Origin: Galdieria sulphuraria
Lineage: Eukaryota; Rhodophyta; Bangiophyceae; Galdieriales; Galdieriaceae
Assembly (NCBI RefSeq): GCF_000341285.1
Contig: NW_005178471.1
Coordinates: 78,074-142,073 of the forward strand
Length of the DNA stretch: 64,000 nt
Reading direction: 5' to 3'
Below are positions 51,762-61,958 of this stretch, piece after piece. The first letter of the stretch is position 1, and each line of letters starts with the position of its first letter. A program made the position numbers and the translations under genes. The notes below the pieces were generated by a model. That model was not told the DNA's origin, made no database searches, and saw nothing but the letters and a program-made list of their open reading frames with translations.

Positions 51762-52964
51762 ATGAATTCCACGTTGGAGCGAGACTTGAAAGAATATCAA
51801 AGACTTCAGTCTATCAAATATTACAAACAGAAATTGGAAAAGCCTCGTCCAGTCACACAGTTTATATTAGGTCGAGCAAACCAACCAGATGTATTACACA
51901 AAGGTTTGGAGCCATATATTACGTTGGCGACACAGCGCTGGTTGCAACATAGAAACCAGATTTTAACAGGTAATCAACCACAAGCAAGGCATTATAATTC
52001 CTCAAAACTACTATCTGAAAGAAATAAGCTCGGAAGAGTTGGTCTTGAAGAGCAAATAACTGTTACTGCCACCAACAACTGGCTGTGTCAACTTCCTCTA
52101 ACTATCACTCAAACAGTTTTGCAAAGTGGCCCGTTGTATCGAGAAATGGCTTCTACAAAGTATGATAACTATTTGCAAGCTCTGGAGAGTACTTCTAATC
52201 AACTGAAGAAACGTTTCCGCAGTGAATATTGCAGAAATGTCGTTCACACTCAAATACCCATCGGAAACGATAGCAGTCCTCAAGTGTTGCAAACAATACC
52301 ACAAGAATATGTTGAGTTGGCAACTTGGCGTTATCAACAATCTGTGAAAAGACATAGTTTGGTTTCCTCAGAAAATAAGGAAACTAATCAACACTCCAAG
52401 TTGTTCACCTATTCAGGAGGAAGGCTAGGAGGTGGACACGTTCCTTTGTTTCTAGGCGGAGACTATTTCAATATGGATACAATAGAAGATTATCGCCATT
52501 CAGCAGCGTATTATTACTGGCTTCGAACGAATATTCCAAGCCTCACCAATCAGAGCGTCACTTGCGGTAATATCTCACCCGAGGAGGAGCAACTATCTAT
52601 TTATGCAGAATATAGTAAGAAGCCTGACTCTTTGTATCGAAATGAGGCACATAAGAGATATGAACTATATTTACAAAGTAAGCGACCCAAGTTGAAGCGA
52701 GAAGAGTCAAATTCATTGTACTCGAATATAAGCAACGACAATCTATTTTTGTCGCAACCAGCAGTACTATTCCAAAGATCCAATCCTGCCGTTCCCTATC
52801 ATATCCATTATGAGAGTGTAGACCGTTTGCCACTTTTTCACTCCAAAGTGATGGTAAGTTGTTAGATTGAAATTTTCACCTTCCATTGTTAAAGATTTGT
52901 AGAATCGTTTTTTTTAAATGTATTTTAGAAAACATTTTTTGAGAACAAACATGATAATCACTGA
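51762..52964 (+). CDS. Tyr-rich protein with degenerate ~15-residue repeat, unrecognised
   Basis: Two exons (51762-52853, 52929-52964) give 375 aa. The start is the first ATG after an in-frame TGA. I recognise no family. At least six copies of a motif Y-x3-A-x2-[KR]-[YW]-x3-L recur: EYQRLQSIKYYKQKL, PYITLATQRWLQ, LYREMASTKYDNYLQ, EYVELATWRYQQ, DYRHSAAYYYWLR and LYRNEAHKRYELYLQ, spaced 40-75 residues apart. Each could be an amphipathic helix. The protein is soluble, with no signal or TM helix. The short second exon (KTFFENKHDNH) is supported by a good GT-AG pair. Repeated aromatic helices suggest a linker or scaffold that binds several copies of one partner; that is inference. Confidence 0.7.
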
Positions 52965-53567
52965 AATGAGGACAAAATATTTATATTATCAAGTCTTTCT
53001 ATACAAAATGAGTTATGGGAGAGGAGGATTGGACTGAGAAGGAATGACATTCTTAATGATATGGATGATGGTTTCCATGTACTCTACAAGGGACTGCAAC
53101 ATTGTATTTATCTCTTAGTGGTCTTGTTATGATGGAAGCATAATGGTGTTGTAATGGAGGAATTAGCAGTTGGATATTATGATTTTGTGTAGTTGTGTAA
53201 CGTAATGAAACCATTGTTAGATTAGTTGTATAAAGGTACCTTGTATGATTCTCAATAGTCTTTGCAGATTCTTTCTCTTTTGAAAATATACAAGTTGAAC
53301 ATTTGTATCCAGGAATTCCTCTACAACATCATATATTAAAGAACTTGGAAAAACTTGACATTCATAGTGTCACTATTTGCGTATTTCTTCAAAGAGATGA
53401 ACATTTTGCTATATTCAGCATACAATACTTTCTCTTGATTATGAATAATGTCAATACTTTATTTCTCACATTTTTTTTGGACAGAATAACTATGGATTCG
53501 CTGTTAGAAATGGATTGTTGTGGTTTTGCAATCTTGAAAAGTGGAGAGAGAAATAAATAACAACAGA
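52965..53567. other. Intergenic / NCA2 leader
   Basis: About 600 bp AT-rich. An open frame at 53303-53560 shows no family signal and is probably the 5' leader of NCA2. I see no other gene. Confidence 0.4.
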
Positions 53568-55330
53568 ATGGTAAGTGTCTCTGTATGTTTGAAAACTTCT
53601 TTCATCAGTTTCTTATTCATTAGGACCCTGGTCTTGCTTCTTTGAAGGAAGTGTTTGCACACTCTGGTATATGGCAACGAATCACTTGGGAAGTTCGGAA
53701 AAAAGACCAAATCACAGAACAGCTTACTCAACTATTACAAACAGCAAAAGACGATTTGCTTTCTTGGAACTCTCAAGGAATAGATGTCCTGCTTCGTATT
53801 CAAAGAAGAGTGACGAAGCAATTCTGTGCTTCTTTGTTTGCAAACGTTACGCAATTGCTTTCCTTGATTGCCTATTATGAACAGACCAAAGAGCAACCTC
53901 TCAAGTTTCTCATTGAAAACCGTTGGATTCCTTCAATAGAAAGGGACAAGTTTTGGCTATTTACTCAATATTCTATTGCAGCCAGACAAGAAGCTGAAAG
54001 AAGATCTCAACTTGCTACAGAGTTGCTTCAAGCTCTTTTAGAGTCTGCAGGAGTTGTTTACCATCACTTGGAGAGATCCTTTGTTTTACAAAATGATGCC
54101 AAGAAGCAGCAATGGTTTTATGAACATCTTCATATGATTTATCAGCGTCTATATGCGATAGAACATTGTCATTCACTTTCCCATTTTTGTGAGATGATAA
54201 CACACTTTAGTAACCTGGAATCCTTCGTTTCTCAGGATTCATTTCAAGAGTCTGTGGAGAAGGTATTGCAAGTTTATCAAAAAATATCTTTTATGAACTC
54301 TGCTTTGAGAAAACTATATGCTCCTTTAGAAAAACCAAGTTTTCTATATAGGAAGATACTATATCCCTTAGTTCACTACACATGGTTTATGTTTCCAATG
54401 ATTCGGTTATTTCATAGATGGTTGGGGTTAAGAAAGACTTGGATAGAAATATATGAAGATGGAAAAGGGATATGGATGAGTATGATATCTTTTCTCAAAC
54501 AACATATGATAGACCCATTATCCTCTATTTATCAAGAGTTGTTTCACAATCGTTATATGACTATGGATGCTTCTGTAGTCGAACAAAGTAGAGATGCTGT
54601 TTTGAGAATGGTGGAGTCTTTGGTTTCTTATCCAATTCCTAAGAACGTAAGTTATTTTCTTAGTTTATTTTGTTGATGACATATTTATTGTAGAGAGAGA
54701 CCATTGCCTTGCTACAAATATATGAGAAGAATATCCGTCATCCTTGGTATTCTCTCGCCTTTGGTGACTTGTTGCAAGTCTTGTTGATTCAATTGCAAAA
54801 GCTGAAAGTAGATGTGGAAGAACAAATGTTGACTCTGAATCAGTTGGTTCGTTCCAACGAAATCAATTTCCAGTTATTGGCTGCAGTAAGTAGTTTCTTT
54901 GTGAATGTTTCATATGATGATAAGATTGGAATAGATTCCTGGTTTCCTCATTCTTTATTTTGGTTATCATATGTTACTTTCACTTTTCAATGCTTGGAGA
55001 TATCAACAGATTCACGGAATGGGAACACCTGCCAGACAAGTCAAATGGTGGTTGCTTGCCATTCAACAATGTTATGCTCGTTTGAATGAAAGCTCACAAG
55101 AGTCTAGTACCTTTTATCAAACATATGGAACTGCTTATTATTATTGTTATGCCATTGAGTGGTTGGTACGAGAACAAAATTGGATATCCTTTTCATCCCT
55201 TACCACTCGCAAAGCGTTTCTTCGTGATTTGGAGCAATTGTATTCTGCTGAGTGTTCGATAACATTGAAAGCCACGCTGATTCAACAAATGCTTTCGAGT
55301 TATCAGTTTCTACAGGTATTTTTTAACTAG
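53568..55330 (+). CDS. NCA2: NCA2-family mitochondrial outer-membrane protein
   Basis: Four exons (53568-53570, 53624-54646, 54694-54885, 54935-55330) give 537 aa; the first coding exon is just the ATG. NCA2 in yeast affects expression of mitochondrial ATP6/8; plant DGS1 is a relative. The NCA2 core is visible: after helices with WFMFPMIRLFHRWLGLRKTW, the block SLAFGDLLQVLLIQLQKLKV, then LNQLVRSNEINFQLLAAIPG and a hydrophobic helix LILYFGYHMLLSLF. C-terminal AFLRDLEQLYS resembles the conserved end. Membrane segments fit two TM anchors. Detected from conserved pattern only. The stop follows a possible donor, so a short extra exon is not excluded. Confidence 0.85.
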
Positions 55331-55496
55331 GAATGGGACATGAGGAATCCTTTTTAAAAGAGTCGTTGCATTTCTATTTAAACACTTTTGTATAAAATAT
55401 GGAAATGCCATAAGAGTGTGGCCGCCATTTCTTGGAACACAATATCATTTGTGTTTCCACTCGTTGACCAAGTCTAGAGACACTCTTCTATATCTC

Positions 55497-55512
55497 ATAT
55501 ATATATATATAT
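55497..55512. repeat. (AT)n directly before the CSN8 start
   Basis: An AT dinucleotide run ends one base before the CSN8 ATG at 55514, so it lies in the promoter or extreme 5' leader. Confidence 0.85.
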
Positions 55513-55513
55513 C

Positions 55514-56299
55514 ATGGTGGATGATATTCATAATTATTCCACGTTCACTGCACAACACTTATCAGAAGCCTTAAAGTTGAAAGATTACAAGACCAGCATA
55601 GTCATATGTGAAGAGTTAGAGTTGCAGGTATTTCCATCCACTTCCTTTTCCTATTTCTTTCATCAATAAAACTTTTCTAGTCATCGTTGCAAGGTCAACC
55701 TTTTGAGTATTATACCCTTTATTTCTTCTTGTTGTTGTTGCAAAACGAACGGTAAGCTACAGGTGTTGTCGTGTATTCCATTCGGTCTCAAGTATAGAAC
55801 AGTAACTTGGCCCACTTTTTGTGGAAGCGTTGTCCTTATGCACAAAGAGAACCCAGAATGTTGACTCTTCGAGAAATAGCGTTGGCGTTATCCAGAGAGG
55901 ACTATAAGACAGCCTTTTCACTCTGTCAAACTACGGATTGGCAAGAACTGAATGAAGTAGCCCATGACTTTCTAGGTAAGGTGCTTATGGTTCGGTTGTT
56001 TAAGAAAGTCTGATGGAGGGTGAAATGTAGAAGTTTGGAAAACTAGACTGATCCAAAAGTTACAGTTGACATATACCTTTATTTCTGTGGACGACTGTTG
56101 TCGATATTTGGGTATAAATAGAGAGGAATGGATAGCAATAGCGAAGCCTTATTGGCATATGGAAGGAGAATATGTGTTTCTTAACGAAAAGAGAGTTGAA
56201 ACAGAAGAAGAAGAAGAAGAAGAAAGCACGACAATTGTTGATCCATTAGAAACATGGACTCGTCAATGGATTGGATTGGCTAAACATGGAGAGTTGTAA
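55514..56299 (+). CDS. CSN8: COP9 signalosome subunit 8
   Basis: Four exons (55514-55627, 55681-55751, 55803-55975, 56031-56299) encode 208 aa, matching the usual ~209-aa CSN8. The signature is an N-terminal helical array with LYFFLLLLQNERNLAHFLWK, then EIALALSREDYKTAFSLC, and a PCI/winged-helix end FISVDDCCRYLGINREEW. CSN8 is the smallest PCI subunit of the cullin-deneddylating COP9 complex. The third exon's acceptor was placed at AACAG (exon from 55803) because the upstream AG shifts the frame. The tail is acidic with a run of six glutamates. The stop overlaps the Gemin6-like start. Confidence 0.88.
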
Positions 56300-56893
56300 A
56301 CTAGGTTTGAGAGATAGTTGTGAGTGGTTGGATAACATAGGCTATTTTATTCAAATACTTTGTAAACAGGAAGTTACAGTACAAGGTTATCTTTATACTG
56401 GAGATCCTCATACCAACAACTTGTTATTGTTGAGTAACTATGACCCAACGACAACAAAGTTTACCCAATTGACTTTGGTTATGGGGTCAGCTATTCAAAA
56501 GATAACACGAATAGAACATACTGAAGAGGAGCAACAACTACTTTTCAACAGAAGAAGAATCAGACAAGCTAGTCACTTGGAAGAAATATTGGAGTGCTCT
56601 GTTGAAGGTGTAGTGAACACTGTGGATCAACCAGTTGTTGTGAATACAGAAGAACGTCTCCATAAGCTTTTGCAATTATTGGATAAGGTATGGTTGTCTT
56701 GAATTTTAGTAGAATAAGTATATCTTTATATTTGTAGCAACAGTGGAAAGCAGATTGGAGTCCTACGACTGGTGTTGTTCAAGTTATGGAAGGACTTGTC
56801 AGAATAGAACCCCCGTATACCAAAGAAAGTTGCTTTTCTACCCAACAAAATGTACTTTTACAGATCTATCCTTTACTAGACAACTTATCGTAG
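56286..56893 (+). CDS. GEMIN6: Gemin6-like Sm-fold protein
   Basis: Two exons (56286-56687, 56738-56893) give 185 aa. The N-terminal half has an Sm-like fold pattern: CKQEVTVQGYLYTGDPHTNN, LLLLSNYD and LVMGSAIQKITRIEHT, parallel to the Gemin6 RVTASEKNEYKGWVLTTDP region. The C-terminal half carries the diagnostic Gemin6 block VVQVMEGLVRIEPPYTKESC followed by FSTQQNVLLQIYPLLDNL. In animals Gemin6 pairs with Gemin7 in the SMN complex that assembles Sm rings on snRNA. The ATG at 56286 overlaps the CSN8 stop by 14 bp. Recognised by motif order; a profile search should confirm it. Confidence 0.8.
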
Positions 56894-57012
56894 TTGTTGG
56901 ATGCCAAACCCATTTTTTGGGGGGAATGAACATACAAGCACAGGTTTATTCAAAAGCAACATCATACAACTGAACTCGGTCAATTTGTCTCTTTTTGGAC
57001 GAGTGAAGGAGA

Positions 57013-57411
57013 CTATTTTGGCTCCAGCTTTGTTTCCTTTTGGGTTGAGGATGGGTTCTTTATGTTCCATTCTTGGAAACGTTGGAACAAGTTTAGCGCA
57101 CCTAAATAGGCAACCATTCCTGCTGCTAGTGCACCAGAATAAAATCCTTGCAAGCTATTCTTTGCAACTTCACTTGTACTGATATCTTTGTGCTGGTCTA
57201 CAAGAGTGGTTGCTTTGTTATGTAGAAAGTCCACTCCACGATAGACCAATACAAAAGTACTTGATAACCCCACTCCAAGACCTTGAATACTTTGTTGTAT
57301 CCAATCCTTTAAGGGTTCCTTTTCTTCCTTCAGAGAATATTGTGTTACCACTTGACTATCAACTCCTTCTCGTGTCTTGGGCTCCATCCCAACTGGATCA
57401 TCAATCATCAT
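57013..57411 (-). CDS. Small membrane-associated protein, unrecognised
   Basis: A 132-aa protein from the ATG at 57411 (upstream codons in frame are TTG-started only). A charged N-terminal third (KEEKEPLKDWIQQSIQGLG) is followed by two modest hydrophobic stretches, VGLSSTFVLVYRGVDFL and GALAAGMVAYLGALNLF, then a Lys/Glu-rich tail. I do not recognise a family. It starts 30 bp from the divergent PAM18 start, so it may share its promoter; a mitochondrial role is only suggested by that neighbour. Confidence 0.6.
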   Translation of the reverse strand: MMIDDPVGMEPKTREGVDSQVVTQYSLKEEKEPLKDWIQQSIQGLGVGLSSTFVLVYRGVDFLHNKATTLVDQHKDISTSEVAKNSLQGFYSGALAAGMVAYLGALNLFQRFQEWNIKNPSSTQKETKLEPK

Positions 57412-57441
57412 CGAGTGAACGAAGAGAAGTTGGTGTGTGAC

Positions 57442-57854
57442 ATGGTCAGTCAACTGAAAGATATCAACTTACATAGTCATCATATTTCCATTCACTATGC
57501 AATTAGGCTAGTATATTTTTGGCAGGATTGGCAGTTGCTGGTGCTGCAATGGCTGCAAGAGTAGTACTTTCTGCTGCCAAAAGAGTTCCATTGGGTTCTG
57601 CTTCTTCTGCTAGTGGTACTAAGGCTTCCCAAAAGTGGGTAAAAGGATTCGAACCTGTGATGACTAGAGAAGAAGCACTGAAAATACTTGGATTGAGAGA
57701 AGGAGCTACGAAAGAACAGATAGCTGAAGCACATAGGAAACTTATGCGTGTGAACCATCCCGATAACGGTGGTAGTACACTGATAGCTTCCAAGATTAAT
57801 GAAGCAAAGGATGTATTACTAGGTAGAAGAACAACATATTATCGTGGTTATTGA
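57442..57854 (+). CDS. PAM18: PAM18/TIM14 (DNAJC19-type) import motor J-protein
   Basis: Two exons (57442-57444, 57507-57854): the first is just the start codon. The result is 116 aa, the length of human DNAJC19. It begins [20 protein letters not shown], one inner-membrane helix, then [16 protein letters not shown] and the J-domain HPD in [20 protein letters not shown]. The J protein stimulates mitochondrial Hsp70 at the TIM23 channel. The acceptor ATTAG at 57502-57506 was chosen because it keeps phase and reproduces the DNAJC19 N-terminus. The divergent neighbour starts 30 bp away. Confidence 0.93.
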
Positions 57855-57964
57855 ATACTATACACAAATCAACTCCAACAACGAGTCTTTTTCAACCTTC
57901 CTCTCTAATGAGTATTTAGGAATTCTATTGTCAATAAAGGCATCCTATTTTGAACATCTTCGGA

Positions 57965-59830
57965 ATGTCAATGATGCTTGTCGAAAGAGAAAGATTACGA
58001 GTGACCGACGACTGGATCGTCATCGACTCCTTAAATAGTAGTACCACTTCTGCTACTTCACACGCTAGCTTATTTCTTTGTAGAAACACTGGAAGGATTT
58101 TTGAAAAACAGGAGAGACCTGCCATAGAGAAATCACCACAAGTGGACTGCATCATCTTTGGTATTGTAGGAATAGTCCAACTATTATGCAATAACTATTT
58201 AGTATACATCAAAAACAGAGAATGGATTGGAAAACTTCTTCAACATGATATATACAAAGTAACTCAACTCGAGTGGATACCCATCAAACGTCTCGATGTT
58301 GAGGATGACTATGGCGCTTTCAACAAAAACATGAAAAGGAACCAACTCTATCTCTTATCCCTTTTACAAACGGTCTTTTCTCAAACCAACTTTTATTACT
58401 CTACTACTTTTATGTTGACTCGAAGACTACAAACTATATATTCCTCCCCCATCGATGACCAAGTAAAACCTCTTTGTTTGAGTGCAGACAAGCGATTTTT
58501 TTGGAACCAGCATATAGCAAAGAGTCTCGTGGAAAACAAACTTTATTCTTGGGTGGTTCCTCTCATCTCAGGTTTCGTAAGGTGTGAAGTGTTTTCTATG
58601 GGTTCCAATGTGGTTCGATATATCTTAATATCCCGAATATCTTGTGAACGTGCAGGTCCTCGATATCATTGTAGAGGTTCTGATGGAACAGGAAAAGTAG
58701 CAAACTTTGTAGAAACAGAGCAAATCATGACTTACTATGATAATGTATTCTCTTTTGTTCAAATTCGAGGTTCTATACCAGTCATTTGGAAGCAAACTCC
58801 TAACCTCAAATACAAGCCCAAAATCGAAATCTATTCCAGTAGGACAGCAGAAGAATTCTCTTCCATCAACTTGCAAAAAGAACAAAAGACAGAACCACTA
58901 TCACCCTTCACAACTATCATTCGTCACTTTGAAGAATTACAAAAGAATTATGGTCCACAAGTGGCAGTATCATTGATAGATCAAAAAGGTTCAGAAGCAC
59001 AATTGGGAGACCTCTATCAGAGTGGAACGAGAGAAAACTTTCCTTCGACTGTGGTAGATTATATCGCATGGGACTTTCATCGTTTCTGTAAAGGTATGCG
59101 ATTCGATAGAGTGTATCAACTGGTGCAACAATTGGAACCTTCTTTGGATATCTTTGGATTTTATTATAGGAAGCTCGGAGATCATTCTTCTACTCCGTCG
59201 TTACAAAAGGGTTATATTAGGACCAACTGTATAGACTGTTTGGATAGAACCAATGTATTACAAAGTGCCATTGCAGAGGTTATATTGACAAAGCAGTTGC
59301 GACAATTGCAGATATTGTCCCAAGAACAAACACTGAAAGACTTTATTTTGGTATATGCCAAGTTTTCCAATATTTGGGCAGATCATGCTGATGCAATATC
59401 TGAATATTACGCGGGTACGGGAGCACTGAAAACCGATTATACTAGAACAGGAAAGCGTTCTTATCGAGGCATTGCAGTGGATGGATGGAGGTCATTGTTA
59501 CGTTACTGGAAAAATAACTTTCTGGACGGTTACAAACAGGATGCTTACAACTTGTTGCTAGGAAAAGTACAAATACAGAGATATCGGTCTAAAACTATCA
59601 TTCCTTCCTATTGGGATCAATTGAGTTGGAAAGAAAAATGGATTCCATTGCTTTGTTTGACGGCAATCATTTCTTGTATTTGGGGTGTCTTCTCGTTACG
59701 AAACGTTTCTTTGAAATATCGAGTCGTGTATTTTTTGACCAGTTTCAGTATTTTATTGAGAGGGTTGTCATTTATGATTTCACATGGAAAGCACTATGCT
59801 ATACAACCAAGGTTGGCAACTCAGTATTGA
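57965..59830 (+). CDS. SAC1: SAC1-type phosphoinositide phosphatase
   Basis: A single-exon 621-aa protein from the ATG at 57965. The catalytic Cys-x5-Arg signature is in RTNCIDCLDRTNVLQS, the hallmark of Sac phosphatases. Upstream SRRFxRAGTRY-like sequence appears as SRISCERAGPRYHCRG, and downstream FSNIWADHADAISEYYAGTG and YKQDAYNLLLG are typical. Two C-terminal helices (LCLTAIISCIWGVFSL, YFLTSFSILLRGLSFM) anchor it in the ER/Golgi, as in yeast Sac1, where it dephosphorylates PI4P. Its ATG is about 110 bp after the PAM18 stop on the same strand. Confidence 0.96.
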   Translation: MSMMLVERERLRVTDDWIVIDSLNSSTTSATSHASLFLCRNTGRIFEKQERPAIEKSPQVDCIIFGIVGIVQLLCNNYLVYIKNREWIGKLLQHDIYKVTQLEWIPIKRLDVEDDYGAFNKNMKRNQLYLLSLLQTVFSQTNFYYSTTFMLTRRLQTIYSSPIDDQVKPLCLSADKRFFWNQHIAKSLVENKLYSWVVPLISGFVRCEVFSMGSNVVRYILISRISCERAGPRYHCRGSDGTGKVANFVETEQIMTYYDNVFSFVQIRGSIPVIWKQTPNLKYKPKIEIYSSRTAEEFSSINLQKEQKTEPLSPFTTIIRHFEELQKNYGPQVAVSLIDQKGSEAQLGDLYQSGTRENFPSTVVDYIAWDFHRFCKGMRFDRVYQLVQQLEPSLDIFGFYYRKLGDHSSTPSLQKGYIRTNCIDCLDRTNVLQSAIAEVILTKQLRQLQILSQEQTLKDFILVYAKFSNIWADHADAISEYYAGTGALKTDYTRTGKRSYRGIAVDGWRSLLRYWKNNFLDGYKQDAYNLLLGKVQIQRYRSKTIIPSYWDQLSWKEKWIPLLCLTAIISCIWGVFSLRNVSLKYRVVYFLTSFSILLRGLSFMISHGKHYAIQPRLATQY

Positions 59831-59923
59831 TATAAAGTCAGTTGGTTCGTCACCATTTCAAGATAAAAAATAACTTTTGGTTTAGAATCTCGTTTTGTTT
59901 TGAAAACAAACCTTCCAATGCGG

Positions 59924-59932
59924 AAAAAAAAA
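59924..59932 (-). terminator. Pol III T-run terminator of tRNA-Thr
   Basis: Nine consecutive A on the plus strand (T9 on the minus strand) begin about 13 bases past the tRNA 3' end, a standard RNA polymerase III terminator. Confidence 0.8.
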
Positions 59933-59945
59933 TGGGAGGGGAATT

Positions 59946-60017
59946 AGCCAACACTGAGGGTCGAACTCAGGACCTTTCGCTTACGAAGCGAACGCACTGC
60001 CACTGTGCTACGCTGGC
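59946..60017 (-). tRNA. trnT-CGU: tRNA-Thr (anticodon CGU)
   Basis: A 72-base cloverleaf read on the minus strand: acceptor GCCAGCG pairs with TGTTGGC, the D-arm is GCAC...GTGC, the anticodon stem TTCGC/GCGAA encloses loop TTCGTAA with anticodon CGU (reads ACG), and the T-arm CTGAG/CTCAG encloses TTCGACC. It has no intron and no encoded CCA. It lies 115 bp after SAC1, on the opposite strand. Confidence 0.92.
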
Positions 60018-60169
60018 TATGCAATGTGATACAGGGAAATCAAGCTCTATTTACCAATTCCTAGAAGAAATCTTATTAGGGTGTCTATTTACAACTTGAG
60101 AATCTTTAAAACACCAAGCAAGTTTCAATCAATCAAAGATCAAGCAGCTGTTTATTAGCTATCCAACTA

Positions 60170-60512
60170 CTAGTGAGGAATTTTATCTTTCTCATTAAAC
60201 GGGCTAAAAACACTAATTGGATGGTCACGAAGCGGCTTCACCAGTTTCAAGAAAGGCCTGTCCTCATAGTCTCGTTGCCTTTCATTACGAGAATACGCTT
60301 CCCTCTCAGATTTCAAGGCCACTACGGTGGGATTAAAAAACAAGTTTTCGACGCTGACAAACAAAGCAATGACTCCACAGGCGCCGATGGCCGAAACCAA
60401 AGGGAGTATCTAATACCAGGTAAATATTTGAAGCTCTTTTTCCTCTCTTACTTACCTCTGGGTGTCTGTTCGATAACAAAGTTGACTTTAAAAAGTAACC
60501 AAAGCCACCCAT
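60170..60512 (-). CDS. B12D / NDUFA4 (MLRQ)-type small mitochondrial protein
   Basis: Two exons (60512-60456, 60409-60170) encode 98 aa. An N-terminal stretch ends SNRHPE and joins ILPLVSAIGACGVIALFVSV, a single membrane helix, then FFNPTVVALKSEREAYSR. That order (RHPE, a helix, NPxVxxxKxxR) is typical of the B12D family, which includes the MLRQ/NDUFA4 subunit associated with complex I or IV. The C-terminal half is hydrophilic and ends KDKIPH. The start is the ATG at 60512; an upstream codon in frame is TTG only. Confidence 0.78.
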
Positions 60513-61958
60513 TCCAATACGAATCAACTAAACCCAATTTTCGATGATACGATGATGGATTCCGTTGCCTTGTTGTAAATTGCTCTGGTTTACATCTCTA
60601 CTGTTGCTTCTAGCTCGTTACACGTCACTGACTTTTGGAATAGTATACCTTACCTAGCAACAGGATACAAACTTTGTTGGTTGCTTGAAGTTTGTTTCGC
60701 ACACAGAAGCTCCTTTACCTGCTTTCGTATGGCGTCGTTAACAATCCAACTTTACAGACAAGACCAACAACTATGAAACATAGGTTTTCGTTCCTGTTGC
60801 GTTACTCTAAAGAAGATATTTTGAAACTGTTTTTCACAAGTGAAAATGCTATGTGCGATTGGGTTAGGAAACTTTCGGAAAATTCTTGTTATTCAAGTTG
60901 TGAGCGCTACTCCAAAAGGTGTATTTCATCAGCGCATGACACTTTTTTTTCTAATTCTACTCCGTTCTTGCAGTATTGTATTCATTAACAAAGTTTTCTA
61001 CACAAATCTTATAGCAGTACGATCCTTTCGATTTCAACTAGCGACCTCTTAATGAAGGGTTTCTGGAGGACATACTGAGTTCCGAAATTGTGAAAGTAAC
61101 GTACTTAAACATATGAGGCGAAACTTAAGCTTCCAACAAATTGAAAGATGAAGAGATTTGCCAATTTACATTCACCTAATAAAGATGTCGATCATTTTTT
61201 CCATCTAGTTTTTTTATCCACAATGAAATTCTTTTAACAACCTCCTGTAGTATAGTCACAGAGGTATCAATTCTCTTCAATCGTATACAATTTTTAAAAA
61301 CTAACATTTATAAATTGCTCCTTGACTTCCACTAGAAGCATTAAAAACATGCAACAGCGGTTCTAGAAAATATTTCCAATAAAAGATACGGAATTTTTTG
61401 CGGCATGAAAGTGGAAATACAGTGAAACCAACCAAACCAATTTAATTTTATAAAGCTATTGATTTCTTTATGATAAAAGACAACAACAACAAAAATTACT
61501 AAAAACAGGTAAGTCCAATAAAAAGGGTCGAACAATCCTTAGAATGATTGCAGTCATAAGCAAACAAACGAAGCGAAACATTTAGCTAAGTATAATAGAA
61601 AGCATGCAACTTTTAGAAGTCATATTTCTTTAAATAAAGGCTTCCTTAAAAGAATTGCCCTTGCAATCTAAGAAATAAGGCGTTAAATTCAAATTAAAAC
61701 AATATTAAAATTTGGAAAGCAATATTATGTTTTCTATTTATCTTTTAATTTTTTGGGAGAACAAAATTTGCTTAAAAATTTTAAGTGTGGATTAGTAAAA
61801 TAAGAAACGAAGAAATTCCATGATATTAGTTTCGCATATTGTTAGATCGCTAAACTTAATTTTCTTAAAAAGAAATAAAATAAAAATTAATTTCAATTGT
61901 TAGTTCTGAGCAGCTTTCATTGATCTACTTTTGGTTCGACCAGTTCAGGTTTAATAGT
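60513..61958. other. Gene-poor, AT-rich intergenic block
   Basis: About 1.4 kb. A plus-strand frame at 60692-60988 and smaller ones show no family. From about 61100 to 61950 composition becomes strongly AT-rich with A/T homopolymers and no long frame. I see no RNA gene that I can support. Confidence 0.4.

Noticed and set aside
57445-57525. Alternative PAM18 splice using acceptor GGCAG at 57525
   Set aside because: Needs a weaker donor and yields a poorer N-terminus; the acceptor at 57506 keeps phase and matches the DNAJC19 start.
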